A stretch of DNA of 64,000 nt, from the NCBI RefSeq assembly GCF_024713975.1, contig NC_091105.1, forward strand, positions 17,988,439 through 18,052,438, written 5' to 3'. This document shows, one piece after another, positions 12,201 to 24,836 of the stretch. A program made the position numbers and the translations under genes. The notes under the pieces were generated by a model. The model worked only from the letters and a program-made list of their open reading frames with translations, did no database searches and was not told where the DNA came from. Within the stretch, counting starts at the first letter, position 1, and each line of letters begins with the position of its first letter. This DNA is from Paralichthys olivaceus (taxonomy: Eukaryota; Chordata; Actinopteri; Pleuronectiformes; Paralichthyidae).

Positions 12201-15200
12201 GATATAATTTATTATATATGTGGGTCTGTTATTTAAAGTCTGCTGATTACAACTCTGTTTAATGTATAAAATAAGGTTCACCCCAAGTTTTATAGACTAT
12301 TTGGTCCTTGATGTTGTTAATATGCACTGTCCCAGTCAAATTAAATAAAGAAATATTATGTTTTAAATGGTACAAACAGGTAAACCCATTGGCTGGTTCC
12401 AGTCTGTATGTTCTCAACAGTACATTTTACAACTTTGACGAAAGATCACAGTTCAAATTCTGGATCCTTATTGTTGAAAAACATTTTATAGTTTAAATGA
12501 GTACTTGAGAAAATAATAGTCCGATTAATCGGTAATAAAATAATCATTGCATGAGATAAAATCTAAAGAAAAAATCTGTTTGATTAGTTTTATTTCTTAC
12601 AAATCTTATTCTGTCACTAAACAGGAGCTGGACAGGATTGTGGACTATGAACTAAAGATGGGAGGCGTCCTGTTGCACCCAACCTTCAGTGGAGGCAAAG
12701 AGAAAGACAAGTAAAACATTTTTAATTTAAATCCCTACACATTGATTTGATGTTTGAAGTTAGGAAATAAGTAATTTTCTTGTTTCTCTCTTTAGTCCAA
12801 CTCCACACCTTCACTTCTCCATCAAGCACCCCCACACATTGTCCTGGGAATACTACAAGATGTTCCAGTGTAAGGCCCACCTGGTGATGAGGTTGATAGA
12901 GAACAGGATCAGCATGGAGTTCATGTTGCAGGTCAGGCACAACTATTTTCTGTCTCTGTAATTGAAAATGTCAAAACCAGTTTAAGTTTACATTATAAGA
13001 AATGCTGCTTTAGTCTTTTATTTATTCTTCCTCTGTCCTGCCCTCCTTTAGGTTTTCAACAAGCTCCTGAGTTTGGCCAGTACGGCCTCATCCCAGAAGT
13101 ATCAGAGTCACATGTGGAGCCAGATGCTTCTGTCTACTCACGCTTTCCTCAAATCCATCTCCAACGTCTCTGGCAAGGACATAGGCCCCCTGATCAAACA
13201 ATGGGTGTATCCTTTTTTTTTAATACAGTTTTTAAATAATTTTAACCAAGTAGAAAATCAGAATGCAAGTTTTCACCATTTCATTTTTTCATAGAGATTT
13301 CATAATTTGCTGTATTATTAGTAGATGTAACTTCCTAGTATCTGTGCACCATCTTTAGCTGTAACCCTCGTTCACTCCAGTGGTTGTGATTGTCCCAACT
13401 GTTCTTGGTCGTCTGTATGCATCTTAACTCAACTGTCCAGTGACCAGAGTGCTGTGGTGAAATTCTTTGGAAGTTTTGCCTTTAACAGGAAGAGGAACGT
13501 GTTAGAGCTGGAGATCCGTCAGGACTATACATCATCTGGAACTCAGAAATATGTGGTGAGTCTGTTGTTTACCTTCCGAGTACGAATAAAGAAGTCAGCA
13601 ATGTGGTGGACTCCATTTCTTAAATGTACAAGAAAAGCAACTGCAGTCTGTAGAAGTATATAAATGTCATTGCAGGGTCCTATCAAGGTGACAGTGCAGG
13701 AGCTGGATGGGTCCTTCAAACACACACTGCAGATAGAGGAAAACAGCCTCAAACATGACATCCCCTGCCACTCCAAGAGCAGACGGTACGTAACACAGCA
13801 AGACACAATTCTTCATTTAATCATGATTAGTGAATTCTATTACTTCATTATTTGATATTATGTATTATATAATCTGATCTGAATGTAAAATCTATCCGTC
13901 CTGGGAGAGTGATCCCTCACACGAGACTCTCTAAGGTCTCTTTGTTTCTTTTATCTGTTAGAGGATTTTCAGGGGGGTCATTTTTCATCCATTCTGTCCA
14001 ATATAAGGCTGTCAGTCATTGTCTTCTTCTTGTGTCTATTATTAAAATGAATGTCAACATGTTTTTTTGTATTTGTAGTTGTCCCATATTAGTGTTAAGT
14101 TTTTGATTGATAGTTTTGTGTGCATCTCTTCCCAGAAACAAGAAAAAGAAGATCCCTCTGATGAATGGAGAGGAGGTTGACATGGATTTGTCAGCTATGG
14201 AGTAAGACATTGCTGCTGTCACTGTTTGCTTCCTGTAATACAGTTCTAAATTCCACTTGACTACATTCACTCGATCAATATCATACACCTGTATTTCTGG
14301 GAACCAGTGTCCATGGGTCAGTTGAATTGAAGTACCTGACATTTCTCCTAATGTGTCCCTGTCTCTTTGTTTCTCTGCAGCGCCGACTCTCCTCTCCTCT
14401 GGATCCGGATTGACCCAGACATGTCCATTCTGCGGAAGGTGGAGTTTGAGCAGGCTGACTTCATGTGGCAGTATCAGCTGCGCTATGAGAGGGATGTAGT
14501 TGCACAGGTGGGCTATTGGTAGGGCAGTTTTGTTTGACGATGTAGCAGTTTCTCATTTGTATCCAACTTTCACTGACACAGGTCAAGCCAATTCTATTAA
14601 CATTTCATGCAGTGCATTCCCCTGCTCTTTTCATGTGCTGGTTGCAGTTACATGTTTTTACCTTAAGATGTATGAGTGTGTCTGCTATCACAGCCATGAT
14701 TAGACATGTTAGAGTTGGAATTCTTTTCACATTTAGAATATTGTGTGTCCTTTCTCTCTGCTAGGAGGAATCTATCTCAGCGCTGGAAAAGTTCCCAACT
14801 CCTGCCTCCAGATTGGCGTTGACTGACATCTTAGAGCAAGAACAGTGTTTCTACAAAGTTCGCATGCAGGCCTGCTTCTGTTTGGCCAGGGTATGTGTCT
14901 ATGCACATGGGATTTGTTTTGTTTGTGTTTGTATTTTAGAAGCAATGGAGCATTGATTTTTCTTTTTTTGTTACAAAACAAAGCCTCTGGGTAGCTGGTG
15001 GCATAGCTAAGGTTAAACATTCTTGAATGAATATGTGAGACTACAGGTTGCACACCTATGACCCACAATCATTTTACAACACACATTTGTGGAGAACTCA
15101 GGTCAGAACGTCCAAATGAGGTCCAAAACAGGCCAGACATCATCTTGGCCTGTTAAGACTTTTCTCTAAGACCTTAAAAATTAATATGCTTCATTTTAAT

Positions 15201-18200
15201 ATTGTTTGCTGATTTGTGTAATGTAAAATTCATACAGCTCCTCTTGACCTGTGGTTGCAATGGTTATTAGTGCACATAGAAACATAGCACATAGCTCTTC
15301 TGTTGTGTTGTTTATATATGTCACATCATGGCCTATCAATAGGTCTCATCAATTGTGTCAGTAGGGTTGGGTGATTTGATACATTGTCTATGGGCTGCTC
15401 AAACTGAGTTAAAAATCTTTTGCCATACAACACATTTCAGAAAGATGGCAAATTACTTAACTAGGTTCTTCAGCTTGCCAGCTGTGCCCATTTAAAAGCC
15501 CAAACTATCCCCAATAGGTGATTTTGTATTCTTTTTTGCAACAAGCTCCTTCATGCATTTGCTGATTCGGAAGTGTGCGCCACACACACGCCTGCGTAAA
15601 TATATCATTAATAACAGTATATATTGTATAGACGTGGGCTTGGCAAAGGGGCAGTAAGAGTGGAGGGATGTGTGGAGTAATGTGCATGGATTAGTTGAAT
15701 AGTAGAGATAAAAGGAGAGTGTTTAGGGTTATGTGATGAATGAAGGTTTAAGAGGTCGTTATGAATGACTCATAGTGAGTGTAATGAAAACGAGAGACAC
15801 AAAGTTGTTCAGTTTGTAGCAAGGAACCAAAACTAGAGTGTCAACTCTCTTTTGAACTTGTGTCCAAATTTGAGACATAACTTCTTTTCATGCCTAATTA
15901 TAGAAGTCAGTTAGATTTTCTTTTTGTACTTTTGTAAAAATAATTTTTTTTTACAAAACCCTTGTGCAAACAATATTGTGAAAAGAGCTACAGTATGAGA
16001 ACAACATATAACTTCCAAGCTTACGGGGCCACCCACCAGTTTAACCCTCGCTGCACTTAAGCTCATTGCCTGAATAATCCTATTCTATGGCTACAGGAAA
16101 TTCTCCATTCTCTGGATTTGGTCTGTTCCAACTTTAACCCCACTGGATTTCCGCCATTCGAGTTCCACCTGAACCAATATTTTCACAACATGATAAACTG
16201 AGTGGAGGCTGAAATGGCAGCACTTCACTTCTTTCATTATGTTGCCATGTTGGCCTTTGGTATATACTCTACTACTACACACACACACATTCACTCACAC
16301 ACTCTTAACGTGCACATAAACACATGCACTCGCAGACTTGCATACCCACACTGACCACAAAGTGCGGTGTGACTGACGTTAACTCTCGGATGGATTTGGC
16401 TGCATTATGATCGGTTGGGATGGCATTTACTTGCTTGTTTTTGGTAGAAAATGTGGGAAGTAATAAGGAACAGCCTGGGGCTGAAAATCAGGGGGGAAAA
16501 CACATAAAAACTGACAAATGCATGCACATGACACAAAAAATACAGACCTGTTTTGAATGTCCGCATGCACATTTACAGGAACATTCTTGCATCCACACAT
16601 ACAGGAACATTCTGGTGTTCATTCCTCCCTTTATTTATCCAACCAAATGACAACATCCTGTGTCAGTGACCCCTAGCCCTTTATTACCACATTAACATAA
16701 ATTCCCTAATATCCTGTTGGAACTCAAAGACCACTGGAGCCGCTGGTCTTCATACCTGTGGAAATCTCATGATCTACTCATGTTTACGTTGTAGTTCCGT
16801 TCTTACCACAAAATTAACAGACAGAAAGGACATTGTTATAACAATTCCAACTATTCTAATTCTAATCCCAGCAATTGTTTATTCTACATTTGTTTGCCAC
16901 ATAATTTTCAAAATTTTCAGTGTATATATCAATTTTGTACTTGTGTGTTGGAGAAATCTTGAAACCAGTCTTCATATTTTACTGTAATTACTGCGACTAA
17001 GTACAGTTAACAGATGATGAGGTCCTTGAACATATCTCGACCTGTTGCTGCTGATCAGCAGCCTTTGACACAGTTACCAGCCCATCCTGCTATTAAAGGA
17101 CTTTCTTGGTTAGGATCCTATCTAACTGGACGTTCCTTCAACGTCTCCTGGTGTGGACCGAAGTTCTTATCCCATCAAATCCCCACAGGGTTCCCCCAAT
17201 ACAAACAATTTGCAATGTAAAGGCCATGGGTTTCTCTCGCCTTCACTGTGGCAATGCCCTTTTGGTGAGCCTCCATTCATTTGCAGTGAAACCCTTACAG
17301 ATGGTCCAGAATATGGTGGCACCTCTGGTCACAGGTCACTCTGCTGCGCATCAACGTCCCTATCTATTTTATATAGATAGTAATATCTTTCAAGAGCACC
17401 TTCTCTCCCAACACTTCACCCCAACGAGAACTTTGTGGTGCACTTCTTTATCTGATCTCCTGAAGTTAATCTTGTTTAACAGATTTAGTGTTCGTGTTTT
17501 GTTACTGAATTCAAGCTCTTCTTCTGTTCTGGTGCTTTAGTGTTGGTCTCCAGTATTACTTTGGCATCTGCCAAATGACTAAATGTAGTAAATATAACTA
17601 AACAAAGTAATTGACTGTAAAATTGTGTTAATCCATTTTCATTTGTGCATGTGATCTTTGCAGATAGCCAATTCTATGGTGAGCACATGGCAGGGCCCAC
17701 CAGCTATGAAGTCCCTGTTCACCAGAATGTTCTGCTGTAAGAGTTGCCCCAACATTGTCAAGACCAACAACTTCATCAACTTCCAGAGCTACTTCCTCCA
17801 AAAGGTTCATCAAACAATGCGCTCAATGGCACACACAACAAAACTTACTCTTACTGTAGAACCAAACTTGTACCGTTGTCTGATTGAACTTATCACAGAT
17901 GAATGTATCACTACTAGAACTGCTGATAATGTTGACTGATAAGAAACCAGAACACCAGGAAATGGAATTTGAATTCATTTTAACAATGCAAATGATTGTC
18001 CAGGCGGCTTTTCGAATGCAATGTCATCTCATGATTGCTGTTCCATCTTTGTTTTCCATGTCAGACGATGCCTGTTGCCATGGCGCTACTCAGAGATGTT
18101 CAGAACCTCTGTCCCAAAGATGTCCTCAACTTTATACTTGACCTCATCAAGTATAATGACAACAGAAAAAACAAAGTAAATACACACGTACTCACTTTCT

Positions 18201-19884
18201 TTAAGAGTAACTCTTAAAGACCTAACATCAGACAAATAAATGCTGTATTTTTAAGGATTTAATTACAAGATGTTATTTTACACACAAAGAGGGATTTTAA
18301 TTTTAATTTCTACTTTTTCTCTTTCCTCCTTCCTGTCTTACCCATCTATAGTTTTCAGATAACTACTATCGCGCAGAGTTGATTGAAGCACTGACCAACT
18401 CTCTGACCCCAGCCATCAGCATCAACAATGAGGTGCGGACAGTGGACAATTTAAATGCTGACGTCCGTCTCATCTTGGAGGAGATCACCCGATTCCTTAA
18501 TATGGAAAAGCTGCTTCCCAGCTTCAGGAACACCATCACTGTCAGGTACAAAGATGTACTCCTGGATACTGTAGGGCTCAACCAATAGATTCTTTTTCAG
18601 TGTTTGTACCGAATATTAGTATTCAAAGCGGCTGATAACCAGTATGTAGAACCACATTTCTGTACTTGCTGTTAAAAAAAATTAAAATCTTGATGTCAAA
18701 ATTCAGAATAATCCAAACTCTAACACAAAACTACTGCTACATGGAGAATATGCTTCATTTTAACCAACATCCTTGTCTCTCCAGTTGTCTGAAAGCAATT
18801 CGTGAGCTTCAGAAGAACGGTCATATTCCCAGCGACCCATCACTGTTCAAGTCCTACGCTGAGTATGGACATTTTGTAGATGTACGCATCGCTGCCTTGG
18901 AGGCTCTGGTGGACTATACAAGAGGTACGACATTTAAAGTGTGCGTGATGCTCTTACTAGTGGTATAAATAAAGTAGTATTAAACATGATAAGTTTGTGC
19001 AGGCTAGTTAAGCTGGATTGGTTGTTGTGCATGTACAGTATGATAAGATACACTTCCTGCTCTGTTTTTTTTGTAAAATAGATGTATGTGTGGCTGCAAC
19101 AGCAAGTTGGTGCTGACTGAATGAGTAATACATTACTGCTAAACCATGTGTTACTTTACTCATTGGTTGTCAAAACAAGCCAAATACCTTTTTTAGCTAT
19201 ATACACGACGGATATGTGGTTTTATTTTCTGTTGTGCTTTTCAGATGTTTTACATAGTGACATCTTGTTCTCACTTGTGCACATGATATGTATTCTTTTT
19301 TATTTATTAACAGTGGAAAGAAGTGCAGCAGACCTGCAGTGGCTGCTCACCATGGTCCAGAACGACCCAACTCATTATGTCAGGTCAGCACTGAGCACAC
19401 CTGCACACTTTGAACACAGTCATGCTGTACATTACATGCACGGTGCAGTACTTTACATTAGCCTCAAGTTTTATTTCTTGTCTTGTACATTATTGTATCT
19501 CATCTTGTCCATACTGACTTTAAACCATTATCTATTTTGTGTTGTTAATCTGATTGCTTGAGGGAAAAAGTTACACTTATGGGTTGAAATTTATGATAAA
19601 TATAACTCGCACACATGCTCCTAAATAAATTTAGCAGTCTAACTGAATGGGTGCTGTTAAACTACGCCTGTGGGTCATGTTAAATTCGATGTATTGTTGT
19701 AACGAAAAGAGCCAGTGTGTGGATTTTCATTTCCTTGCTTGTCTGTATTTGTTGTTTGTTGTCCAATCAGACATAAGATCCTGGGCATGCTCAGTAAGAA
19801 TCCACCTTTCACAAAGACATCAGAATCCACTCTGTGCAATGAAGCACTGGTTGACCAACTGTGGAAGCTCATGAACTCAGGTGA

Positions 19885-19917
<33 letters not shown>

Positions 19918-22900
19918 CACACACAGAGAGAACTGCCCCCTTTATAAAATTCCAGATTTAAATTGATAACACACAGGCCTGAACAGAAATTAATTAATAA
20001 ACTTCTATCATTCTGGGATTAGGGTTAGTATCAGTCTGTTATGAGGAGCTTTTGACTAAATGTGACCCAAACATTTGAAAATATTTTGTCATTGTGGATT
20101 ATGAATGAATAAAATGAATGACACAGCTAGATGTGGTGAACGTGTGGTATCAAAAACAAATGCAGGACTTGGTAATAATATTCAGATTAGAATTTGATCA
20201 TGTAGGTCACTGTACATTTACATTTATGGCCATAAATAAGAATTAATATGCTTACTATGAAAAATACAGGTATTTGCTCTTATTAAAGTCTTCACTACAT
20301 CTATTAGGACCAACATGAATGTAAACTGTAGCTTGTCTTGTTAGCAGAGGCAGTGAATCCAGTTCTGGTTCATTATGAAACCGAGGCAGGCCACTGCATG
20401 AAAGGGAAAAGCTGCCGTCATAACACACTATGGAGAGAGATCATATTATCTTTCTTTGAAATACATTAATTGAGTTTCTCTTTACACGTTTGAATGGACA
20501 GATTTCTATCAGACATTTAAACCTTCTACTGTTGCCGCACTCGCTGACACGTTCTCTGTAATCAGAACAACTGCACCTAACAATCCTTTTGATTATGGCT
20601 TATCAATATCTTCATTGAACATTTAGTTCTTCATTAGCTGAGGGCATGGTTCAGATGAAATATTTTCCCCCCTGACTTTTATTTCTTCCAGTCCTGAATG
20701 TAAAAGGTGAAGGTCTAGTTTTTGGATCAGTACCATATACGCACATGGTTCTGCCCTCTATTGTGTATTCAGGTTTCATTTCATTATTCTCTTCCAGGGG
20801 GTCCTACGTGTCTTTCGGCTAGCTAGCCAGGCCATAGCGGTTCAATCTGCCAATCTAAATACACACAACCTCACAACCCAAATACAAGTACAGTGTATGT
20901 CCACAATTCCATATTCCTTAAGATCATTTGACTCTTTCTGCAACATGTTATTTAATTTATTGACTTAAATATTGAAGAATGATCATAAACATGGATGATA
21001 ATTATTTCCAGTGAACCTTTGTTTGTCGGTCAGACAGTGTGGGGTGCTGTGGTCCAACCCGACTCTGCTGCCAGTTCAAATACACAGTGACCAGAATGCA
21101 GGGACCTTGAATACTATGTCGGTTGTTTTATTCTTCACCCCCCCCCCAAAAGCCCACAGGCCTCCCATGTGTCAAACCCCACACTCACGCAGGATGATGT
21201 TTCACTGGCTGAAGGTCAGTTCTATAAGAACACAAACTGAGTGCTTTCTGCTGCCGTTAGAGTAAATTATATCAGTCCTCTTCCAAAGCCACAGTCCACC
21301 CCCCATGTTCGGCGCCGGGCCTTTGGATCATTAGCTTCAGCCATATTTGATGTTTAATTCAGTCAAACTCTCAACACACTGCTGCTCAAATGATCCATAT
21401 AATGAAGCGTTTTGTAGCGCTCATGCCACCGAGAGCTAATTATCTGGTGTTTAGTTTTGCTCATATTGTCTCTGTGGAGATGTTGAATAAAAAGGCAGAG
21501 CTTATTTCAGCTCCGGATTAATGTGAATTCTGAAAATCTGTTCCCTCCATCTCTCTATGTAGCTTCCTTCAAGTTTCCTGCTTTCCTTTCTACTCCTCTC
21601 TCCTGTCATTTGACAGGAGAGATGCATCACCGATCGTTGGCTTTAACTGAACCAGTTGCAGTGACATGGCCACTATCTTAGTTCTACAGGACTTTCTCAT
21701 CAGTCATTTCTTTCTTTTTCTCAGGTACCTCACATGACTGGCGGCTACGCTGCGACGCAGTGAACCTCTACTACTCATTGTTCGGTCTTACCCGTCCTTC
21801 GTGTCTGCCGCTGCCAGAATTGGGCCTCGTGCTCAACCTGAAGGAGAAGAAAGCTGTGCTCAACCCAACCATCAAGCCTGAGCTGGCGGTCAGTGGTGGT
21901 ATGGACACACCTGCCAGTATAGGTATCCATGGAGTCGGCATGAGTTACACAGCTGTAAGTGGTTCAATTCTTTTCCTTTTTATTTGTACAGCAACTAAGC
22001 ACAACATACATTTTCTCAAGGAACTTTCCACACTTAGGTTAAGACCGTAAAATATTATAGAGAAACCCAATAGTTTCTACAAGAAGTAGCAACAAGAAAA
22101 AAACTCTCTAACTCAACCAGTTGGGGTGATTGCAGAAAAATGGAGGAGGGTGGCTGGAAAAGAGGGGAGAGAAGATGGTGTAGTTGTGTAGGATCATTCA
22201 GGCTATTGAAATGCATAAACTTTGCTATATACATAAGTTTGCGTCTTGTGTCCAATGGTCATATGATGTGCATTTGATGATTTCTGATCTGGAGCTAAAA
22301 GACAGGTCTGAACTGAGATCTTTGTTTTAAAAGTTAGTGTGGACATTGCAGAAATTGTCGAGACAGTTATCTCAGTGTTAATAGAATGTTCATTTTTGAC
22401 TGTAAATTGTGTGGTTTCAGCAAAGCTACACATTTGTTAGAGACTCACAACGTCACACAACATGGAGTTTGACTGGTTCCTCTGCCAGTGCTGATGTAAT
22501 CAGTGAGCTACTTGGTGGTCTCTATAAGTAATGCCACGTTGTAATTTCAAGATGGCAGCTACTTCATAAAAGCTGTTGTCTTTGGTAGGATCTCTGTAAT
22601 TACGGCCACCACAGTATAGTGTAGCCAGCACTGATTAGATACACACAATCTTTGGTGGCCCTGAGAACTAGAAAAACACATGTAGAAATACTGCAAAAAC
22701 TTACAACACATTGCAAATACACACAACACAACCAAATAGACCAGTGTGTTGCAAATACACATATTTTCATAACTTGCTTGTGTTTTGTCTATGTGCATGT
22801 GTTGCAGTGTGTTGAGCTCTCATCAAGAATCACTGTGATTGACACACAGGTTGTTTTGCCTGTGACACCTGATTCAATTCTTACATGGAGTATATAGTAT

Positions 22901-23453
22901 ATATATAGAATTCCATTTATAGATGATGGATTTCATATGAACTATTTCCAATGTGTTGCAGACTCACATTATTTATATACCACTATTGTAAAGAAAAAGA
23001 ATAAAGCCATATTACCACACGTTTATGTTTTCACATTTGTGATCGGCAGGTTGACGATGAGCCAGATCCTATTTCACTGGGGGTGTGTGGCGTGGGTCAG
23101 CCACCTTTAGGCCTGAAGAGGAAGGCTGAGACCCCGCTGGGCTCCCCTCCAGAGCCAGGACAGATACTGCAGCAGCCGGAGGACGAAGGCAGAGGGGGGC
23201 GCTACAAGATCAGGGTAAAGCATCTTTCACTTCTCTTTGTGTTTGTTATCCACAAAGAAATGATCCCGTTTTGTCATGTATGCCTTTATTATACTATAAT
23301 ATACAAGTGGTTCTCGTACGGTATTAATACGTAGTTCTGCTCTGCTGTAGTTTAACACCATGGAAGATGAAGATATCGATATGGAGACTGTTCATGATAG
23401 TCAGGCCTTCATCCACCAACATCTTAATCTGATGGAAAGACCCTCTACACCAG

Positions 23454-23537
<84 letters not shown>

Positions 23538-23897
23538 ATGTTTAAAATAAAGACCAAGTAAACACAACACGACTTAGACCTTCCCGTGCTCTTTCTCTTT
23601 TCAGGTAAAGAGCCGCTCTCAGTCGAACAGTCCATGCTCTCCATGCCCGCCACGCCAGTGCCCTCCTTCACCAAAGACACCACCTCCTCTTCGTCTAAAC
23701 ACGTCAGCGAGCACAGCCACCACCATCACCACCACCACCACGAGCACAAGAAGAAGAAGAAAAAGCACAAGCACAAGCACAAACACAAGCATAAGCACGA
23801 AAGCAAGGACAAGGAACGAGAGAGGGACAACTCTCACGCCTACAGCAACAGCCCAGCCAGCGGCAGATCCCTGCGCTCACCATCTCTGTCCGACTAA
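4544..23897 (+). CDS. taf2: TAF2, transcription initiation factor TFIID subunit 2 (27 coding exons, 1,211 aa)
   Basis: Large TFIID subunit that contacts initiator DNA and TAF8 in the nucleus. Exons: 4544-4593, 4799-4853, 5605-5765, 5976-6094, 6263-6404, 6697-6928, 8030-8214, 8438-8551, 11447-11546, 12625-12710, 12796-12931, 13052-13206, 13441-13555, 13676-13785, 14136-14201, 14381-14507, 14765-14890, 17664-17804, 18065-18175, 18352-18545, 18785-18924, 19314-19383, 19771-19880, 21725-21954, 23050-23214, 23351-23453, 23605-23897. The frame is continuous throughout (3,636 nt; human protein about 1,199 aa). The start [14 protein letters not shown] matches the conserved N-terminus. Residues about 1-600 follow the M1 aminopeptidase fold, but the HExxH zinc site is replaced by Q337-A-L-A-Q341 and the NEGFA-like glutamate is also lost, so it is catalytically dead, as known for TAF2. 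The C-terminus is a His/Lys-rich tail ending [12 protein letters not shown]. Oddities: intron 1 is AT-AC, intron 12 is U12-type, intron 18 has a weak gttcat donor, and a segment of about 40 residues present in human is absent after exon 26. Confidence 0.96.
4594..4798 (+). other. taf2: taf2 intron 1, AT-AC intron with U2-like 5' splice site
   Basis: The only join that keeps the conserved protein KLTHQ...VCINNINF is ...AAA-TT / ataagtactt ... tttctgcttcac / G-ACC-CAT-CAG. The intron starts with AT and ends with AC (205 bp). The nearest GT in exon 1 lies after an in-frame TAA, and no AG lies directly before the required exon 2 start. ATAAGT differs from the U12 AT-AC consensus ATATCC and matches the rare U2-type AT-AC class. 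A single-base sequence difference at either end cannot be excluded. Confidence 0.75.
9144..9234. repeat. CA microsatellite in taf2 intron 8
   Basis: An imperfect (CA)n run with CG interruptions near its start. It lies inside the 2.9-kb intron 8552-11446, which otherwise shows no exon. Confidence 0.95.
11745..12200 (+). repeat. Decayed minisatellite-like array, units of about 85-130 bp, in taf2 intron 9
   Basis: Four diverged units recur, each opening with an atatct(c/t)-type motif followed by cttgaggg or similar, then attcact-tgattca, gatgaact, and ggtcaaaggt or ggtcactgtgac. Units begin near 11748, 11878, 11990 and 12075. The text resembles a tandem repeat often seen in percomorph introns. 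It has no coding potential. Confidence 0.6.
13207..13440 (+). other. taf2: taf2 intron 12, U12-type (minor spliceosome) GT-AG intron
   Basis: The 5' splice site reads gtatcctttt, a full match to the U12 consensus GTATCCTT. The required reading frame (TGG-GT / T-GAC-CAG, giving Trp-Val-Asp-Gln) places the boundary exactly there. About 12 bases before the acceptor lies atcttaactc, close to the U12 branch consensus TTCCTTAAC at the expected distance. There is no strong polypyrimidine tract. All three hallmarks of a minor-spliceosome intron are present. Confidence 0.88.
17005..17600 (+). mobile_element. Degenerate non-LTR retrotransposon (LINE, Rex1/L2-like) 3' fragment in taf2 intron 17
   Basis: Conceptual pieces in more than one frame recall LINE reverse transcriptase: AAFDTV, then [16 protein letters not shown] with GFPQ, then CGNALLVSL and KPLQMVQN. 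These are the order and motifs of the C-terminal half of the RT domain. The 3' end reads ctgccaaatgactaaatgtagtaaa, like the tail of teleost LINEs. Frameshifts and stops show it is dead. It lies in the sense orientation within the intron 14891-17663. Confidence 0.65.
19885..19925. repeat. CA microsatellite directly after the taf2 exon 23 donor
   Basis: The donor gtgaa at 19881 runs straight into a (CA)n tract, so the repeat begins within about five bases of the 5' splice site. Confidence 0.9.
22040..22190 (-). repeat. Interspersed teleost repeat, minus-strand copy, in taf2 intron 24
   Basis: Contains agagaaaccca...caagaag...aactcaaccagttggggtga, the reverse complement of the 3' region of the repeat seen in nod1 intron 6 (58,080-58,490). 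The family resembles 3' tails of teleost L2-like LINEs or SINEs. Partial and diverged. Confidence 0.5.
22655..22822. mobile_element. Short inverted-repeat element fragment rich in ttgcaaatacaca
   Basis: Carries repeated ttgcaaatacacac motifs and ends in ttgcagtgtgttgagctctc, which is the reverse complement of the left end of the related element at 34,467-34,719. Non-coding and inside taf2 intron 24. Likely a MITE-like family member. Confidence 0.45.
23456..23534. repeat. Long CA microsatellite filling half of taf2 intron 26
   Basis: About 39 CA dinucleotides begin two bases after the GT of the donor at 23454, inside a 151-bp intron. The human protein has about 40 extra residues between the flanking exons, so an ancestral or mammal-specific exon is missing here. 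Confidence 0.95.
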
Positions 23898-24836
23898 ACA
23901 TCTGTAGAGAAACGATGTTCAGGGTACACCCATCGCCTGCTTGCGTCATGAGAACAGTGACACAAAATGGAGACAAAGGAAGTTCAGTTGAACTAAATAT
24001 TCATTACTCAGTATAACATGAATCAGGAAGAATCATTCTGACAAAATGTTGAAGAAAAAAATGAGGTTCAAGTGTAGTTATAAATGGAAAGAAGCAGCAG
24101 TTGTGCATGTTGACTCCAAAGAGGAAAGGTTAGTGCAGTGTCATCAAGGTGAACCTTGTTTCCTCACAAACACACAGACACACACAGACACACACACACT
24201 GCCTGCTGGAGTGGGTGGACTTTACTCTGCTGGACACAGCCGTCTGGCTGGGGCATGCAACCACATTCACCTTTTTCCACCAGCAGTCAAATACAGACTT
24301 ATCCCACCTCATACAGCCGTCCCTGCTGCATGGACACCACTCTGGTCTGCCTCATCCCCACAGCTGAATCCCAGCATTCAGTGCGTGGCTTCTGAGGGGA
24401 AACCAGGTTGTTGGCGGTGAAGATTTTACCATCCTGCCTCGTCTGAGCCTCGATTGTCTCAACATCCTGCAAAGGACATTTCATCGCCTGTTCACAGATG
24501 AAAATTCAACAAAAACAACAAATTTTACTGTACTGTACAATTAAAACTCAAGTTATACTAGTGTTTTTTAATACTTTTTGTTTCCCAACTGCCGTCATTG
24601 TTAAAGGTGTTTTTATACAACTGAAAGTTTTGACTAGATTGAATCCAGCTCCACGAAAGCATTTACTCTGGGTTTAATCTGGCACTGTTTCCTGAGGTTG
24701 ATGATGTGGTTTTAAAGAACATGCAAAATTCATCATTGTGATAACCAGACTGGTGTTGTTCGTGTAACTCATATGTTCCAACAAATGTTTTTTTATTAAA
24801 TCAGTCATCTTGTTTTTTCTAAATAAGAAAAATAAA
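23898..24836 (+). other. taf2: taf2 3' UTR with poly(A) signal
   Basis: After the TAA at 23895-23897 about 0.94 kb of non-coding sequence leads to AATAAA at 24831-24836, the first canonical poly(A) signal downstream. ATTAAA occurs at about 24795 as an alternative. Confidence 0.6.

Noticed and set aside
17106..17540. 144-codon open frame in taf2 intron 17 as a nested gene
   Set aside because: It contains broken reverse-transcriptase motifs of a dead LINE and mixes frames.
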